A DNA stretch of 64,000 nucleotides from an uncultured Eggerthellaceae bacterium (GCA_934617425.1 CAKTUD010000005.1:1-64000), one strand, 5' to 3'; counted from the stretch's first letter, positions 48,417-58,096 are shown. Numbers and translations: made by a program. Notes: generated by a model from the letters alone, not told the origin.

Positions 48417-49403
48417 CTAAAGAAGCTTATCGGCGGCGCCGGAAGCCGCTTCGTCTTCGTTTTCTGAGTTGTCGGCTGCGCTTGCGCCCCCGCGACCGAA
48501 ATCGCCGATAAGGTCGCGAGCGTATTCGTGGGCGTCAAAATCTTTGAGGTCGCCCATCCCCTCGCCCACGCCGAGCTTCAGGATAGGCAGCTGCAAGTCA
48601 TGCGAGACGGCGAGGGCGATCCCGCCCTTCGCAGTGCCGTCGAGCTTGGTTATCACCACACCATCGAGGCTGAGGGCGTTATTGAACTCACGCGCTTGGT
48701 TAAGGCCGTTCTGCCCCGTCGTGGCATCGATCACAAGCACGTTGTACACGGGCACGTTCGCACGCTTGCGCACCACGTTTACAACCTTTTCGAGCTCGCG
48801 CATAAGGTCGGCAGAGGTGTGCAGGCGCCCGGCCGTGTCGATAAGGACCAGGTTCGCACCCACCTTTTCCGCGCGATCGATGGTATCGTAGCAAACGCTT
48901 GCCGGATCGGCGCCGCGCTCGCGCGAGCAGATCTCGACGTCGGCGCGCTTCGCCCACACTTCAAGCTGCTCGATAGCCGCAGCGCGGAAGGTGTCGGCAC
49001 TGCCCAAGACAACCGTGCGTCCGGCGTCGTGCTGCTCTTTCGCAATCTTTCCGCAGGTGGTGGTTTTTCCCGAACCGTTTACGCCCACAAACAAGACCAC
49101 GGCGTCCTCGCCGTCGAAAATGGGCTGTTGCGCCGGCACGAAGAAGTCGGCTATCTCATCGTAGAGAAGATCGAGCACGGCATAGGCATCGGGCAACGCT
49201 CGACGCGTGGCCTGGTCGCGCAGGTTCTCGACGATCTGCGCAGCATTCGCCCCTCCGACATCCGCCAGTATCAACGTCTCCTCGAGACCGTCCCAAAACT
49301 CCTCGTCGAGCTTTGGTCCGCGATCGAGGATTATGTTCATGCGCTCTTTGAACTTGTCGCGCGTGTGGGTGAGGCCCTCGCTGAAACGACCGAAGAAACC
49401 CAT
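48417..49403 (-). CDS. ftsY: Signal recognition particle receptor FtsY
   Basis: SRP receptor GTPase at the membrane. A 328-residue NG domain with Walker A GVNGSGKTTTCGKIA, LGSADTFRAAAIEQL, DTAGRLHTSADLM, TKLDGTAKGG. No long acidic A domain; the N-terminus is short and the C-terminal ~30 residues are acidic and Ala-rich, which is unusual. Lies between smc (12 bases) and ffh. Confidence 0.97.
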   Translation of the reverse strand: MGFFGRFSEGLTHTRDKFKERMNIILDRGPKLDEEFWDGLEETLILADVGGANAAQIVENLRDQATRRALPDAYAVLDLLYDEIADFFVPAQQPIFDGEDAVVLFVGVNGSGKTTTCGKIAKEQHDAGRTVVLGSADTFRAAAIEQLEVWAKRADVEICSRERGADPASVCYDTIDRAEKVGANLVLIDTAGRLHTSADLMRELEKVVNVVRKRANVPVYNVLVIDATTGQNGLNQAREFNNALSLDGVVITKLDGTAKGGIALAVSHDLQLPILKLGVGEGMGDLKDFDAHEYARDLIGDFGRGGASAADNSENEDEAASGAADKLL

Positions 49404-49415
49404 GTCGAAACCCCT

Positions 49416-52400
49416 TTACTCGGCATTCTCGAGCGCATGCTCGAGCTTTTGACTCAAAACTTTAGTAACGCCATCGCCCTGCATCGAAACGCCGAACAAA
49501 ACATCGGCCATCTCCATGGAGCGACGTTGATGCGTGATCATTATAAGCTGCGTGGTGTCGCGCAGCGAATCGATAAAGGCGACCAAACGGCGAAGGTTGG
49601 TATCGTCAAGCGCTGCCTCGACCTCGTCGAGGATATAAAACGGCGCTTTACGGATGCGATAGATCGCGAACAGCAGCGCCAAAGCCGTGAGCGATTTCTC
49701 GCCGCCGCTCATAAGCGACATCTTGGTGATGCGCTTGCCACGCGGCTGAGCCTTCACTTCGATACCCGTATGCTCGATATCGTCGGGGTCTTCGAGAACA
49801 AGCTCGGCCGTGCCGCCGGGGAAAAGCTTTTGGAAGGTTTCCGCGAAGTTCTTGTTAACCAGCTCGAAGGTCGCAGCGAAATCGTCACGCATACGCGCAT
49901 CGATGACGCGCACGATCTTCGCCAACGACTTCCGCGCGCTCTCCATGTCGTCGAGCTGTGCAGCGAAATAATCGTAGCGCTTCTTTAGCCTCTCGTATTC
50001 GACGGCCGCATCGGGGTTTATGGCGCCCATGTTCTTGATGCGGCGGGAAAGCTTGAACGCCTCGTCTTCGTAGTCGGGGCGATTCTCCAACGCAGGGAGC
50101 TGCGAAGCAACTTCTATAGGCGTCGACAGCTCCACCGTCACCGCATCCACCGCCGCCTGAACCTGAAGCTCCAAACGACCCTTCTCCACACGCGTTTGGC
50201 CCATACGCGCATTGGCCTCGTCGTATTCGTCGTGCGCCTTGCGCGCATCGCCGCGCGCAAGCGCAGCGCTTTCCTGGAAGCCGTTCGCCGTATCCTCCGA
50301 GGCGAGTATCGCCTCGTCGATAGCGCGCACGCGGGCACGCAGGCCTTGCGAGAGGATGCCGAGGGTCTCCAAAAGCGGCGCCGCTCGGCGTTGAGCAACG
50401 CGTTTTCTCACCAACGTCGCACGCGATTCCTCCTGCGCACGGTGGGCTTGCTCGATATCGCGCACGCGGGCATCGACGATTCGCGAAGCGTAGGTGTTAC
50501 GCTCCTGCAACTTGGCGAGGGAGAGCTTCGCGTTGGAAAGCTCCTCGTTCAAACGACCGGCCTCGCGGCGAAGCGGGACCACTTCGTCTGTCGCCTGAGC
50601 ATGCGCCGCAACGACCTCTTCGCGACGCGTCTCCATCTCGTTTATCTGCTCTTCGAGCGCTTCGACATCGGGACGGAGCTCCTCGACGGTTTTGCACGCG
50701 CTCTCATGACGGGCGTTCACTGTCTCGCATTCGCGTGCAAGAGCGTTCATGCGCTGCATAGAGCGCTGTTCGTCCGCGCGGGCAGCGTCCACGGCGCCGC
50801 TTTGCTGCGCACGCGCTTGGCTGGCCTTAAGACTCGCCTCCTGCGCGATTCGATAAGATTCTTCGGCCTGCTTCACCTGCTCGTCGGCTTTCGCCGCAGA
50901 CTCTTCGAGCTCCGCAAGCTTGTTGCTTAGCTCGGATATCTTGCGCTCGCGAGCCAAAACCCCCTCGTGCTCGTCAGAAACACTGCCAAACACGATGACC
51001 TTTCCTTCGGGAAAGACCACGCAGCCGTCCGCGGTGGCGAAACGCAAACCAACTTTGTCGGACTCATGCGCCGCGAAAGCCTCTTCCCTGCTGCCGCATA
51101 AAACGACATCGCCCAAAAGCGCTTCGACCACGCGCTTGGCTTCGGCAGGATAGCGTAGCTCGTCTATCAAGACGCGACCAGTAAAGGCAGCAGATGCCGC
51201 AACGGACGGCTGAAACACGGAATCGTCAATCGTCTTGAAGAGCATCGAAACGTCGCCTGCGCGGTTTTGGATGCGCAGCGCATCGGAAATCTTCTCAGCC
51301 GCGCGGGCATCGCGCACCATAAGCGCTGAAAGATCTGCCCCGAGCAAACGTTCCACCAAAGTCTCGAGTCCGTTTGGAGCGCCGAGCGCTTGCGCCAAAG
51401 GCGCCAAACCGGCATCGAAGTCGGCGGCGTTGTCGATAAGCCAAAGAAGCGCCGGGTCGTCACTTCGACTAGCACGAAGCGCCTGCTTGGTTGCCTTTAT
51501 CTCAGCAGCAAGAACGCGCTTTTCGTCGTTTACCGCATCATAGGCAGCGCGCGCTTCGTTGCGATGCGCAAAAGCCTCGCCCAGCGTTGTCTGCGCTTCT
51601 TTGTCGGCGGTCTGCAATTGCTCGAGCAAAGCCTTCGCCTCCGCAAAAGCGGCGGTAAGATCATCGTGCTCGGCCGTAGCGGCGGCAAGCTCGCTATCGA
51701 TTTCCGAACGGCGAGCGTCGACCATCTTTTCCTGGGCGATACCGTTCGAGAGGCGGTCTTTCATACCTATGAGTTTGCGGCGCGAGGTGTCGCAGTCGCG
51801 GTCGAGGCGGCGGCGCTCAGCTTCGAGGTCGTCTACTTTGCGTTCGAGCGCGCGGCGCTTGTCGTATGTTTCCTGACGTGCGGTCTCCACCGAGGCAAGC
51901 TTCGCACGCGCGGCGGAAAGCTGACCTTCCGCTTCGGAAAGCTGGTCGCGCGCGGCTTGCAAATCCTTCTCGGCAGAGGCTTCGTTTGCCTTGGCGTTTT
52001 CGATGGAGATGACGATGTCGGCTTCGTAGCTTCGCGCGGCCGTACGTTTTTGGCGCAGAAGCATCTCGGCGGAATCCAGGCGTTCGGCCACGGCCGTCGC
52101 CTTGCGCTGCGAGCGCGCAAGTTCTCCGGCATCGCTTGCCTTGGTGCGGATAAGTTCTTGTATGTCGTTGACTTTCTGCTCGGCAGCATTCACTTGCTGC
52201 TTTCGCTGGGATATCTCGTCTTCGAGCTGCTTTTCGGTTTCAACGACGCGATCCCACGACACCTGCAGTTTTCGTAGGTCGTCCACAGCCAACGCCAACT
52301 GCACCTCGTGTAAACGAGCACTTGCCTCTTCGTATGCACGCGCACGCTTCGCCTTGCGCTCGAGAGGCCCGAGCTGACGGCCGATCTCTCCCGCGACATC

Positions 52401-52976
52401 GCGCACGCGAGCAAGATGATTGTCCATCTGCTCGAGCTTGCGCGCGCTTTTTTCCTTGCGCTGCTTATGCTTCAAAACGCCAGCGGCCTCTTCGATAAGC
52501 GCACGACGATCCTCAGGGCGCGACTGCAGTATCTGATCGAGCTTACCTTGGGAGATGATGGAATGCGTTCCTGTCCCCAAGCCAGAATCATGCAAGATGT
52601 CGAGCACGTCCATGCGCCGGGCGACCACGCCGTTGATCAGATATTCCGACTCGCCACTGCGATACATGCGCCGCGTTATGGACACCTCGTCGAAATCAAC
52701 CGGAAGCGTGTTGTCAGAGTTGTCCAAAACAAGCTCGACCTCGGCAACGGAAACGGGCTTTCGCGCCGAAGAACCCGAGAAGATGACGTCTTCCATCGCC
52801 TGGCCGCGCAAATTGCGCGCATTGCGCTCACCCAAAACCCAGATGACCGCATCGGAGATGTTCGATTTGCCCGAGCCATTTGGTCCCACGATCGCCGTGA
52901 TGCCCGGCTGAAGGGAAAGCACGCTACGATCGGCGAACGACTTGAAGCCTTTGAGCACAAGTGATTTGAGATACAT
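49416..52976 (-). CDS. smc: Chromosome segregation protein SMC
   Basis: Condensin ATPase that compacts and separates chromosomes. The 1186-residue protein has Walker A IVGPNGSGKSNISDA (residue 31 on), two coiled-coil arms around a hinge (about residues 505-650), the signature LMSGGEKSLTALALLFAI and Walker B PFYILDEVEAALDD. Upstream is rnc, downstream ftsY, the standard order. Confidence 0.98.
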   Translation of the reverse strand: MYLKSLVLKGFKSFADRSVLSLQPGITAIVGPNGSGKSNISDAVIWVLGERNARNLRGQAMEDVIFSGSSARKPVSVAEVELVLDNSDNTLPVDFDEVSITRRMYRSGESEYLINGVVARRMDVLDILHDSGLGTGTHSIISQGKLDQILQSRPEDRRALIEEAAGVLKHKQRKEKSARKLEQMDNHLARVRDVAGEIGRQLGPLERKAKRARAYEEASARLHEVQLALAVDDLRKLQVSWDRVVETEKQLEDEISQRKQQVNAAEQKVNDIQELIRTKASDAGELARSQRKATAVAERLDSAEMLLRQKRTAARSYEADIVISIENAKANEASAEKDLQAARDQLSEAEGQLSAARAKLASVETARQETYDKRRALERKVDDLEAERRRLDRDCDTSRRKLIGMKDRLSNGIAQEKMVDARRSEIDSELAAATAEHDDLTAAFAEAKALLEQLQTADKEAQTTLGEAFAHRNEARAAYDAVNDEKRVLAAEIKATKQALRASRSDDPALLWLIDNAADFDAGLAPLAQALGAPNGLETLVERLLGADLSALMVRDARAAEKISDALRIQNRAGDVSMLFKTIDDSVFQPSVAASAAFTGRVLIDELRYPAEAKRVVEALLGDVVLCGSREEAFAAHESDKVGLRFATADGCVVFPEGKVIVFGSVSDEHEGVLARERKISELSNKLAELEESAAKADEQVKQAEESYRIAQEASLKASQARAQQSGAVDAARADEQRSMQRMNALARECETVNARHESACKTVEELRPDVEALEEQINEMETRREEVVAAHAQATDEVVPLRREAGRLNEELSNAKLSLAKLQERNTYASRIVDARVRDIEQAHRAQEESRATLVRKRVAQRRAAPLLETLGILSQGLRARVRAIDEAILASEDTANGFQESAALARGDARKAHDEYDEANARMGQTRVEKGRLELQVQAAVDAVTVELSTPIEVASQLPALENRPDYEDEAFKLSRRIKNMGAINPDAAVEYERLKKRYDYFAAQLDDMESARKSLAKIVRVIDARMRDDFAATFELVNKNFAETFQKLFPGGTAELVLEDPDDIEHTGIEVKAQPRGKRITKMSLMSGGEKSLTALALLFAIYRIRKAPFYILDEVEAALDDTNLRRLVAFIDSLRDTTQLIMITHQRRSMEMADVLFGVSMQGDGVTKVLSQKLEHALENAE

Positions 52977-53009
52977 CTACGACAAGGTCCTTTACTGGCA
53001 AAACGACGC

Positions 53010-53969
53010 TTAATCGTTGTCGGGGGTTTCGGCGGAATCTTGTGCGGGCGGCAGCTGCTTGCCCTTTTTCTTGTGGTTGCGACGAGCTTTTCCTGCCGCT
53101 TTCTCGGCCTTCGCCTGGGCTTGGCTTACCGCTTTCTCGGCCTTCGCCTGGGCTTGGGCAACGGTCTTCTCGGCCTGCGCCTGGGCTTGGGCAACGGTCT
53201 TCTCGGCCTTCGCCTGCGCCTTGGCGACGTTTTTCTCGGCACGCTCCTGCTCATCCATGCCCAGGCCGAAGAACTCGCTCAAACGAGCGAGGGTGCTTTT
53301 CGCCGCTTGGCTCTCGGCTTCCTTCTTGGTACGTCCCGTGCCACTTGCAAGCCCTTTCGAACCCGCAAAAACCTGCGCAACGAAGGTGCGGTCGTGAGGG
53401 GGGCCTTGAGTTTCGATGAGCTTGTAGGTAGGCGTTATCCCGTCTTCTTGCAAGCGCTCCTGCAAAGCGCTTTTGGGATTTTCCGGCTCCTTGGCCATAT
53501 CGATGCTCATCTTGGGAATAAGCGTACGCTCGATGAACTCGCTTGCGGCGTCGATGCCGCCATCCAGATAGAGCGCAGCCACCACGGCTTCGTACACGTT
53601 TTCCAACGCGGAATGCAAGCCGCGACGACCCGTGCCCGCCTCGGAAGAACCGAACACGATGACATCGGCGAAACCAAGATCCTTTGCGACATCGGACAAG
53701 CTGGCGCCCGAAACCAACGCCACTTTGATGCGCGTAAGACCGCCCTCGTCAAGTTCATGATAGCGGTGAAACGCCACCGAAGCCACGATGGCGCCCAAAA
53801 TGCTATCGCCCAAAAACTCCAGACGTTCATAAGAGTATTTGACTGCACGACCTTCGGTAGCCGAAGGATGCGTGATAGCCGAAAGGATAAGCTGCTTGTT
53901 TTGGAACTCGTAACCAAGAATCTTCTCGGCACGAACAAGCTTAGTCCGCTGTTCTTCGTTCAAATTCAC
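53010..53969 (-). CDS. rnc: Ribonuclease III with repetitive C-terminal extension
   Basis: Cleaves double-stranded RNA in rRNA and mRNA processing. Residues 1-~160 form the RNase III domain with ERLEFLGDSILG and the second acidic site in VYEAVVAALYLDGG. A dsRNA-binding domain follows (~165-235: KSALQERLQEDGI...AESQAAKSTLARL). Residues 248-291 are four 11-residue repeats (VAQAQAKAEKT type), then a Lys-rich patch and an acidic end. Common RNase III stops after the dsRNA-binding domain at about 230 residues. The start is GTG. Confidence 0.95.
   Translation of the reverse strand: MNLNEEQRTKLVRAEKILGYEFQNKQLILSAITHPSATEGRAVKYSYERLEFLGDSILGAIVASVAFHRYHELDEGGLTRIKVALVSGASLSDVAKDLGFADVIVFGSSEAGTGRRGLHSALENVYEAVVAALYLDGGIDAASEFIERTLIPKMSIDMAKEPENPKSALQERLQEDGITPTYKLIETQGPPHDRTFVAQVFAGSKGLASGTGRTKKEAESQAAKSTLARLSEFFGLGMDEQERAEKNVAKAQAKAEKTVAQAQAQAEKTVAQAQAKAEKAVSQAQAKAEKAAGKARRNHKKKGKQLPPAQDSAETPDND
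53097..53228 (-). repeat. Four 33-bp tandem repeats inside rnc
   Basis: Four in-frame 33-base units encode VAKAQAKAEKT, VAQAQAQAEKT, VAQAQAKAEKA and VSQAQAKAEKA. The 11-residue period predicts one long, regularly charged helix. The near identity of DNA copies allows copy-number change by slippage without a frameshift. Confidence 0.9.
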
Positions 53970-54155
53970 GAATATCGATCCTCGCGTCGTAATCCAGCAA
54001 TGATGCCCTCATCCACGCGAATCAATATTGCCGAAGCGCAGGCACAGCCCGCGCTTTAGCAATACTATTCACAGTAGAGGCGATGCAAGCGGCTCACCTG
54101 CGCGCACATCGCCATCCATGATATTGTAACTTACCCCCAGAGGGGCCAAATGTTT

Positions 54156-55139
54156 CTAAATCGTTTGCGCGATTAATTCAGAAACGTTTTTACGTGCTAT
54201 ATCGGCCGCAGTGAGAACACCGTTCTTTATAGCCGTGGGGTTAGATGAGCCATGCCCGATGATACAAGCACCCTTAACGCCCAAAAGCGGTGCGCCGCCG
54301 TAGGTATCGGGACTGATGTTGCTTTTCAGATCGTTAAGGCCGCCCATCATAGTTACCGCGCCCAATTTGGTGAGCAGCGATTTCTTCATTATGCCCTTAA
54401 GTTCTCCTAAAAGGACTTTCGCCGTGCCTTCTATCGTCTTGAGGCAGACATTTCCGGTGAAACCATCGGTTACCACCACATCGAAATTGCCTGCCATAAC
54501 ATCACCGCCCTCGGCGTTTCCCGCAAAATTAGGCACTTGCTCGCGCATGAGACCATGCACTTCTTGCGCAAATTGCGAACCCTTGGTCTCCTCTTCTCCG
54601 ATGTTCAAAAGACCAACTTGGGAGTTTTCGATGCCCAGCACCTTTTCCGCGTAGATAGTCGCCATTTTGGCGAATTGAACCAGATAATCGGGTTTGCAAT
54701 CGGCATTGGCACCGACATCGCACATGACGACCGGTTTCACCGGCGACGGGATAACCGTGGCGATAGCAGGGCGCTTCACACCCTTCACGCGGCCCATGAC
54801 CAAGGTGCCAGCAACCAAACAAGCGCCGGTGGAGCCTGCGGAGAAGAATCCATCCGCAGCACCATCGCGCACCAATTGGCAGCCGACGACGATGGACGAA
54901 TCCTTCTTCGCCTTCACCGCTTCGGCGGGGTGCTCGCCCATGTCGATGAACTGCGTGGTGACGCGCGCGGTACATCTCTCGTGCGCGGCCGCGAAAGACT
55001 CTACCACGTCTTTTGGCCCGCATAATATAACAGCAAGCGCCTGATCGGCGGCAAGAGCTGCCTCCACGCCCCTCAAAACGACGCCGGGTGCATCGTCGCC
55101 TCCAAGCGCATCAACCGCAATAGTCGTTTTCTCTGCCAT
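54156..55139 (-). CDS. plsX: Phosphate acyltransferase PlsX
   Basis: Converts acyl-ACP to acyl-phosphate at the start of phospholipid synthesis. The 327-residue protein has IAVDALGGDDAPGVVLRG at the start, the SAGSTGACLVAG block, CDVGANADCKPDYLVQFA, NIGEEETKGS and VVTDGFTGNVCLKTIEG. ATG 55139 is taken because the family begins there; frame upstream is rpmF shadow. Downstream of rpmF across a hairpin. Confidence 0.97.
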   Translation of the reverse strand: MAEKTTIAVDALGGDDAPGVVLRGVEAALAADQALAVILCGPKDVVESFAAAHERCTARVTTQFIDMGEHPAEAVKAKKDSSIVVGCQLVRDGAADGFFSAGSTGACLVAGTLVMGRVKGVKRPAIATVIPSPVKPVVMCDVGANADCKPDYLVQFAKMATIYAEKVLGIENSQVGLLNIGEEETKGSQFAQEVHGLMREQVPNFAGNAEGGDVMAGNFDVVVTDGFTGNVCLKTIEGTAKVLLGELKGIMKKSLLTKLGAVTMMGGLNDLKSNISPDTYGGAPLLGVKGACIIGHGSSNPTAIKNGVLTAADIARKNVSELIAQTI

Positions 55140-55164
55140 GAAAATCCGCCTGTCCCTCAGAATC

Positions 55165-55202
55165 AAAAAGCCCCCCATCAACGAAAAGAGATAGGAGGCT
55201 TT
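55165..55202 (-). terminator. Hairpin between rpmF and plsX
   Basis: A 13-base stem with two G-U pairs (55167-55179 with 55190-55202), followed by T residues on the minus strand. It may attenuate rather than fully stop read-through into plsX. Confidence 0.65.
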
Positions 55203-55227
55203 GCAAGCTGATAAAGGAGAAACCCGA

Positions 55228-55407
55228 TTACTCGGTCTCGATGATCTCGCGATCCTTATAGAAACCGCAGTTGGGGCACACGCGATGCGGAAGCTTGACT
55301 TCGCCGCACTGAGGGCATACAGAACGCGAAGGCGCATCCATACGATCGTGGGAGCTACGGCGCGTACGCGTACGAATACGGCCCATGCGTTGTTTAGGTA
55401 CAGCCAT
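55228..55407 (-). CDS. rpmF: 50S ribosomal protein L32
   Basis: A 59-residue protein: MAVPKQRMGRIRTRTRRS, then two zinc pairs CPQC and CPNC (residues 31-47). ATG 55407 is preceded by AAGGAGATATAAA. It lies upstream of plsX as usual, but its usual upstream partner yceD is 3.9 kb away, beyond the adhesin and dehydrogenase genes. Confidence 0.96.
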   Translation of the reverse strand: MAVPKQRMGRIRTRTRRSSHDRMDAPSRSVCPQCGEVKLPHRVCPNCGFYKDREIIETE

Positions 55408-55565
55408 TTTATATCTCCTTCTTCAAAGCCGCGCTCTTAAAGCAGCTTTATAACTTAAACATGCGACATGTAATGGTATCAAAGCACAACCGCGCTAGCA
55501 ATAGGAAAATACATTTTGTTCCTCTGCTGCACATTTTTGTCGCAAGATGCACTCTTTTTCAAGAA

Positions 55566-55597
55566 GAGGGCCCCGCTCTATGAAGAACGGGGCCCTC
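55566..55597 (-). terminator. Terminator after adhesin gene
   Basis: Stem GAGGGCCCCG/CGGGGCCCTC (55566-55575, 55588-55597) followed on the minus strand by TTCTTGAAAAAG. Confidence 0.65.
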
Positions 55598-55616
55598 GCA
55601 CGGTTTCGTGAAAAGA

Positions 55617-57791
55617 TTACTGCTGGTTGCGACGACGCAGGATAACCGCGCCAGCAACAATCAAAGCACTCAAGGCAAGAGCACCTACAGCAAAAATCGC
55701 CATGCTGTCGCCGGTTTGAACCAGCGCGGCAGGCTGCTCAGCGGCCTTTTCGGTCTTTTCGGTATCGTTTTTACCGTTGCCCTTATCGCCAGTGGCACCG
55801 TTATCGGCAGCCTCGATCTTTTGGTAGCCGGCGTACAACGTGAAGCTGGAGTTGACTTCTTTGGTGAAGTCGTACTCGTTCGTCGCATCTTCGTCAGTGA
55901 ACCAACCGACGAACTTGTAACCCTCGAAAGTGGGGTCGTTGGGCTTGGGCACCACTTTGCCAGCTTCGACGTCGGCAACATTCGTGACGTTGTTGAACTT
56001 ATCGACGAAGGTAACCTCGTACACCTTAGCAGCAGGCGCCTTCTCGCTCGTCAACACAGCGTACGTGGAGAAGCGGTCGGTAAGGAAAGTAATCGCACCC
56101 GTCGATTCGTCGACCTTGGTCGGGGTGATGAAGTCGATCTTGCCGTCGTGGTTGCGAGCAATGCGCACGTTCTTGCCCTTGATCGTGGCAGGGTCGACGG
56201 TTATGGAAACCTCAATATCACGAGGAAGCTCGGCTACCTTTGCAGTTGCTGAATTCTTGCAGGTGCCGTTGGCATCCTTTACCACTACAAACATAGAAAC
56301 CGAAAGGTCGATGGTGTATGCGGTTTCGTCAGCATCCTTTGCCTTTTCGATTGCCTCGTCGGCGGCATCTTTAGGCTGCGCTCTTACAACGAGCGTGACG
56401 GAAACGGCGTCATCCTGCGCAACGCTGTTGTTAAGGAGCGCTGCCAAGGCACCGTCCTCATCAACAACGCCAGTTGGAACTTTCTTGTCTTCCTTCATCG
56501 ATTTTGCGGCATCGGCAGCGACACCAGCCAACGCTTCGGCGGAGTTTTGCGAAAGCTCAGGTTCGAGAGCAGAGGAAACGACCGCGGCAAATCCCTCGGT
56601 CTTACCCTCCTTGTCAACCTTTGTCGCGGTTTTCTTGAGAATGTTGAATACGCCGTCGTTCTCGACAGCAACATAACCATCGGCGACATAAGCAGTATCA
56701 GGCCTCTCGGAGAAGGTACCACCGGAAATGAAGCCCGTAAGGTCTTCGCTGTGAATAGAGCCGTTTAACGTGCCATCGGAAACAGAAAGTTTAACCTTAG
56801 CGATATCCTCTGGAGAGTTCCCCTGGGGATTGCTTTCGTAAATAGCGTATTTGCCCGAAATAGAGCCGCCCTTAACCTGAACATCAATAGGCTGCTTGGT
56901 CGTGTGCTGAGCGATAGCAATACCTGCACCATCAGTCGTTGTCCCGCTGCCATTTGCTTTGCACTCAAAAACGCTCCCGCCCTTGATAGTGCAATTTTCA
57001 ACAGTAAGGTTGCCAGCGCGAACCTCGATGCCAGTGCAACCAGCGTTGATGGTAGTGTTCGAAACGGTAAAGGAGGTGGAAGCCGTTCCTGCCTGATAGA
57101 TGCCGTGACCGGCAACTTCGATATTTGCACCGTCGACAGTCAACTGATTAGCGGTCTTGATTGTTCCGTTAATCGTGATACCGTTGCCGCCCTTGATTGT
57201 TCCAGAAAATGCAATTTTTGCACCGTCGCAACTTCCATCAAAGGAAACGCCGAAGCAGCTATCGGGAACTGTAATCGAGACATCTTTCTCAACGACAAGA
57301 GAAGCTTGCTTGTTCACCCAAACGGCGCCCGTGCCTGTTGCATTTTCAACTGCAATATCGCCATTTCTTATAACAACATTGCTGTATATATCGAGAACAG
57401 AACCAGAGCGACTAAGCTTATGACCACCAAGGTCGATTGTCATATCTTTGTCAATAACAGTTAACTTATCCACGACGACATCGCCAAGCAAAACGATCGT
57501 ATCGCCGCTCTTGGCAGCGTCGATCGCTTCTTGGAGCGTCGCATATTCCTTATCGCCGATTTGCGCAACGCCGGCTACGGCAGGGGCCGCGTCAGCATCC
57601 TGAACGGCAATGCCATCATCGGTCACAGCGCTTTCGTCAGCAGGCTGCGCGGCCGTTTCCCCTTGCATCTGTTCCGCGCTCTGCGCTTCGCCGACTTCGG
57701 CCAAAGCGGCCGTTGGCAGGCAAAGCGAAACAACCAGGGCAGCAGCGCAAGCCAGCGAAAGCGGCTTTTTTGCCTTTTCCACTCGTTCCAT
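55617..57791 (-). CDS. Cell-surface adhesin-like protein with atypical LVQTG sorting signal
   Basis: A 724-residue secreted protein. It has a signal peptide (LSLACAAALVVSLCLPTAALA), then a parallel beta-helix of pectate-lyase type (about residues 90-330, repeats such as SNTTINAGCTGIEVRAGNLTVENCTIKGG). A domain with VTLVVRAQPKDAADEAIEKA follows, then an InlB-type repeat (YEVTFVDKFNNVTNV...FVGWFTDEDATNEYDFTKEV...LYAGYQK). The end is LVQTGD + hydrophobic segment + RRRNQQ, a sortase-type tail where Val replaces Pro of LPXTG. ATG 57791 is chosen because GGAGAG precedes it; ATG 57818 lies on the promoter. Ligand unknown. Confidence 0.85.
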   Translation of the reverse strand: MERVEKAKKPLSLACAAALVVSLCLPTAALAEVGEAQSAEQMQGETAAQPADESAVTDDGIAVQDADAAPAVAGVAQIGDKEYATLQEAIDAAKSGDTIVLLGDVVVDKLTVIDKDMTIDLGGHKLSRSGSVLDIYSNVVIRNGDIAVENATGTGAVWVNKQASLVVEKDVSITVPDSCFGVSFDGSCDGAKIAFSGTIKGGNGITINGTIKTANQLTVDGANIEVAGHGIYQAGTASTSFTVSNTTINAGCTGIEVRAGNLTVENCTIKGGSVFECKANGSGTTTDGAGIAIAQHTTKQPIDVQVKGGSISGKYAIYESNPQGNSPEDIAKVKLSVSDGTLNGSIHSEDLTGFISGGTFSERPDTAYVADGYVAVENDGVFNILKKTATKVDKEGKTEGFAAVVSSALEPELSQNSAEALAGVAADAAKSMKEDKKVPTGVVDEDGALAALLNNSVAQDDAVSVTLVVRAQPKDAADEAIEKAKDADETAYTIDLSVSMFVVVKDANGTCKNSATAKVAELPRDIEVSITVDPATIKGKNVRIARNHDGKIDFITPTKVDESTGAITFLTDRFSTYAVLTSEKAPAAKVYEVTFVDKFNNVTNVADVEAGKVVPKPNDPTFEGYKFVGWFTDEDATNEYDFTKEVNSSFTLYAGYQKIEAADNGATGDKGNGKNDTEKTEKAAEQPAALVQTGDSMAIFAVGALALSALIVAGAVILRRRNQQ

Positions 57792-57821
57792 CCTTCTCTC
57801 CAATCGAAAATCCAACATGCG

Positions 57822-57869
57822 TGTATACGAATCTGGTATAGCTCTTAAACATTTTACTTACCCCCCCCC
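57822..57869 (-). promoter_or_regulatory. Adhesin promoter region with a run of nine G
   Basis: A -10 TATACA (57822-57827) lies 30 bases before the chosen start. A homopolymer of nine G on the minus strand (57861-57869) sits about 35 bases further upstream, just beyond the -35 region. Such tracts change length by slippage and often switch surface-protein genes. Confidence 0.45.
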
Positions 57870-58096
57870 GACAGCCGTTATTCAAATAACAGCTAGCCTT
57901 TAAGCTTGGCTTCGTTAGTTGATGACTATCTTTTATGGTTATAGAAATAATTTTGCCTGACTTTGCTATTTATGAATAGAAAGATATTTGATTTAGTTAT
58001 CTATCTAATCGATAACACCACGACCCTAACCTGCTCCACAGTCGGCTAAAGGTCGGCTATCCACTCCTTGAGACAAATGTGGAGCAATACGAAAAA
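57870..58096. other. A/T-rich intergenic region upstream of adhesin
   Basis: No gene is visible. It holds two small inverted repeats, GTTATT/AATAAC (57878-57891) and GTTATC/GATAAC (57996-58016), in a stretch clearly lower in GC than the rest of the window. These may be regulator sites or remnants of transfer. Confidence 0.5.

Noticed and set aside
48528..49988. 486-codon plus-strand frame over ftsY and smc
   Set aside because: Antisense shadow across two certain genes.
53097..53228. CRISPR-like tandem repeats
   Set aside because: The 33-base units are directly adjacent with no spacers and are in frame inside rnc.
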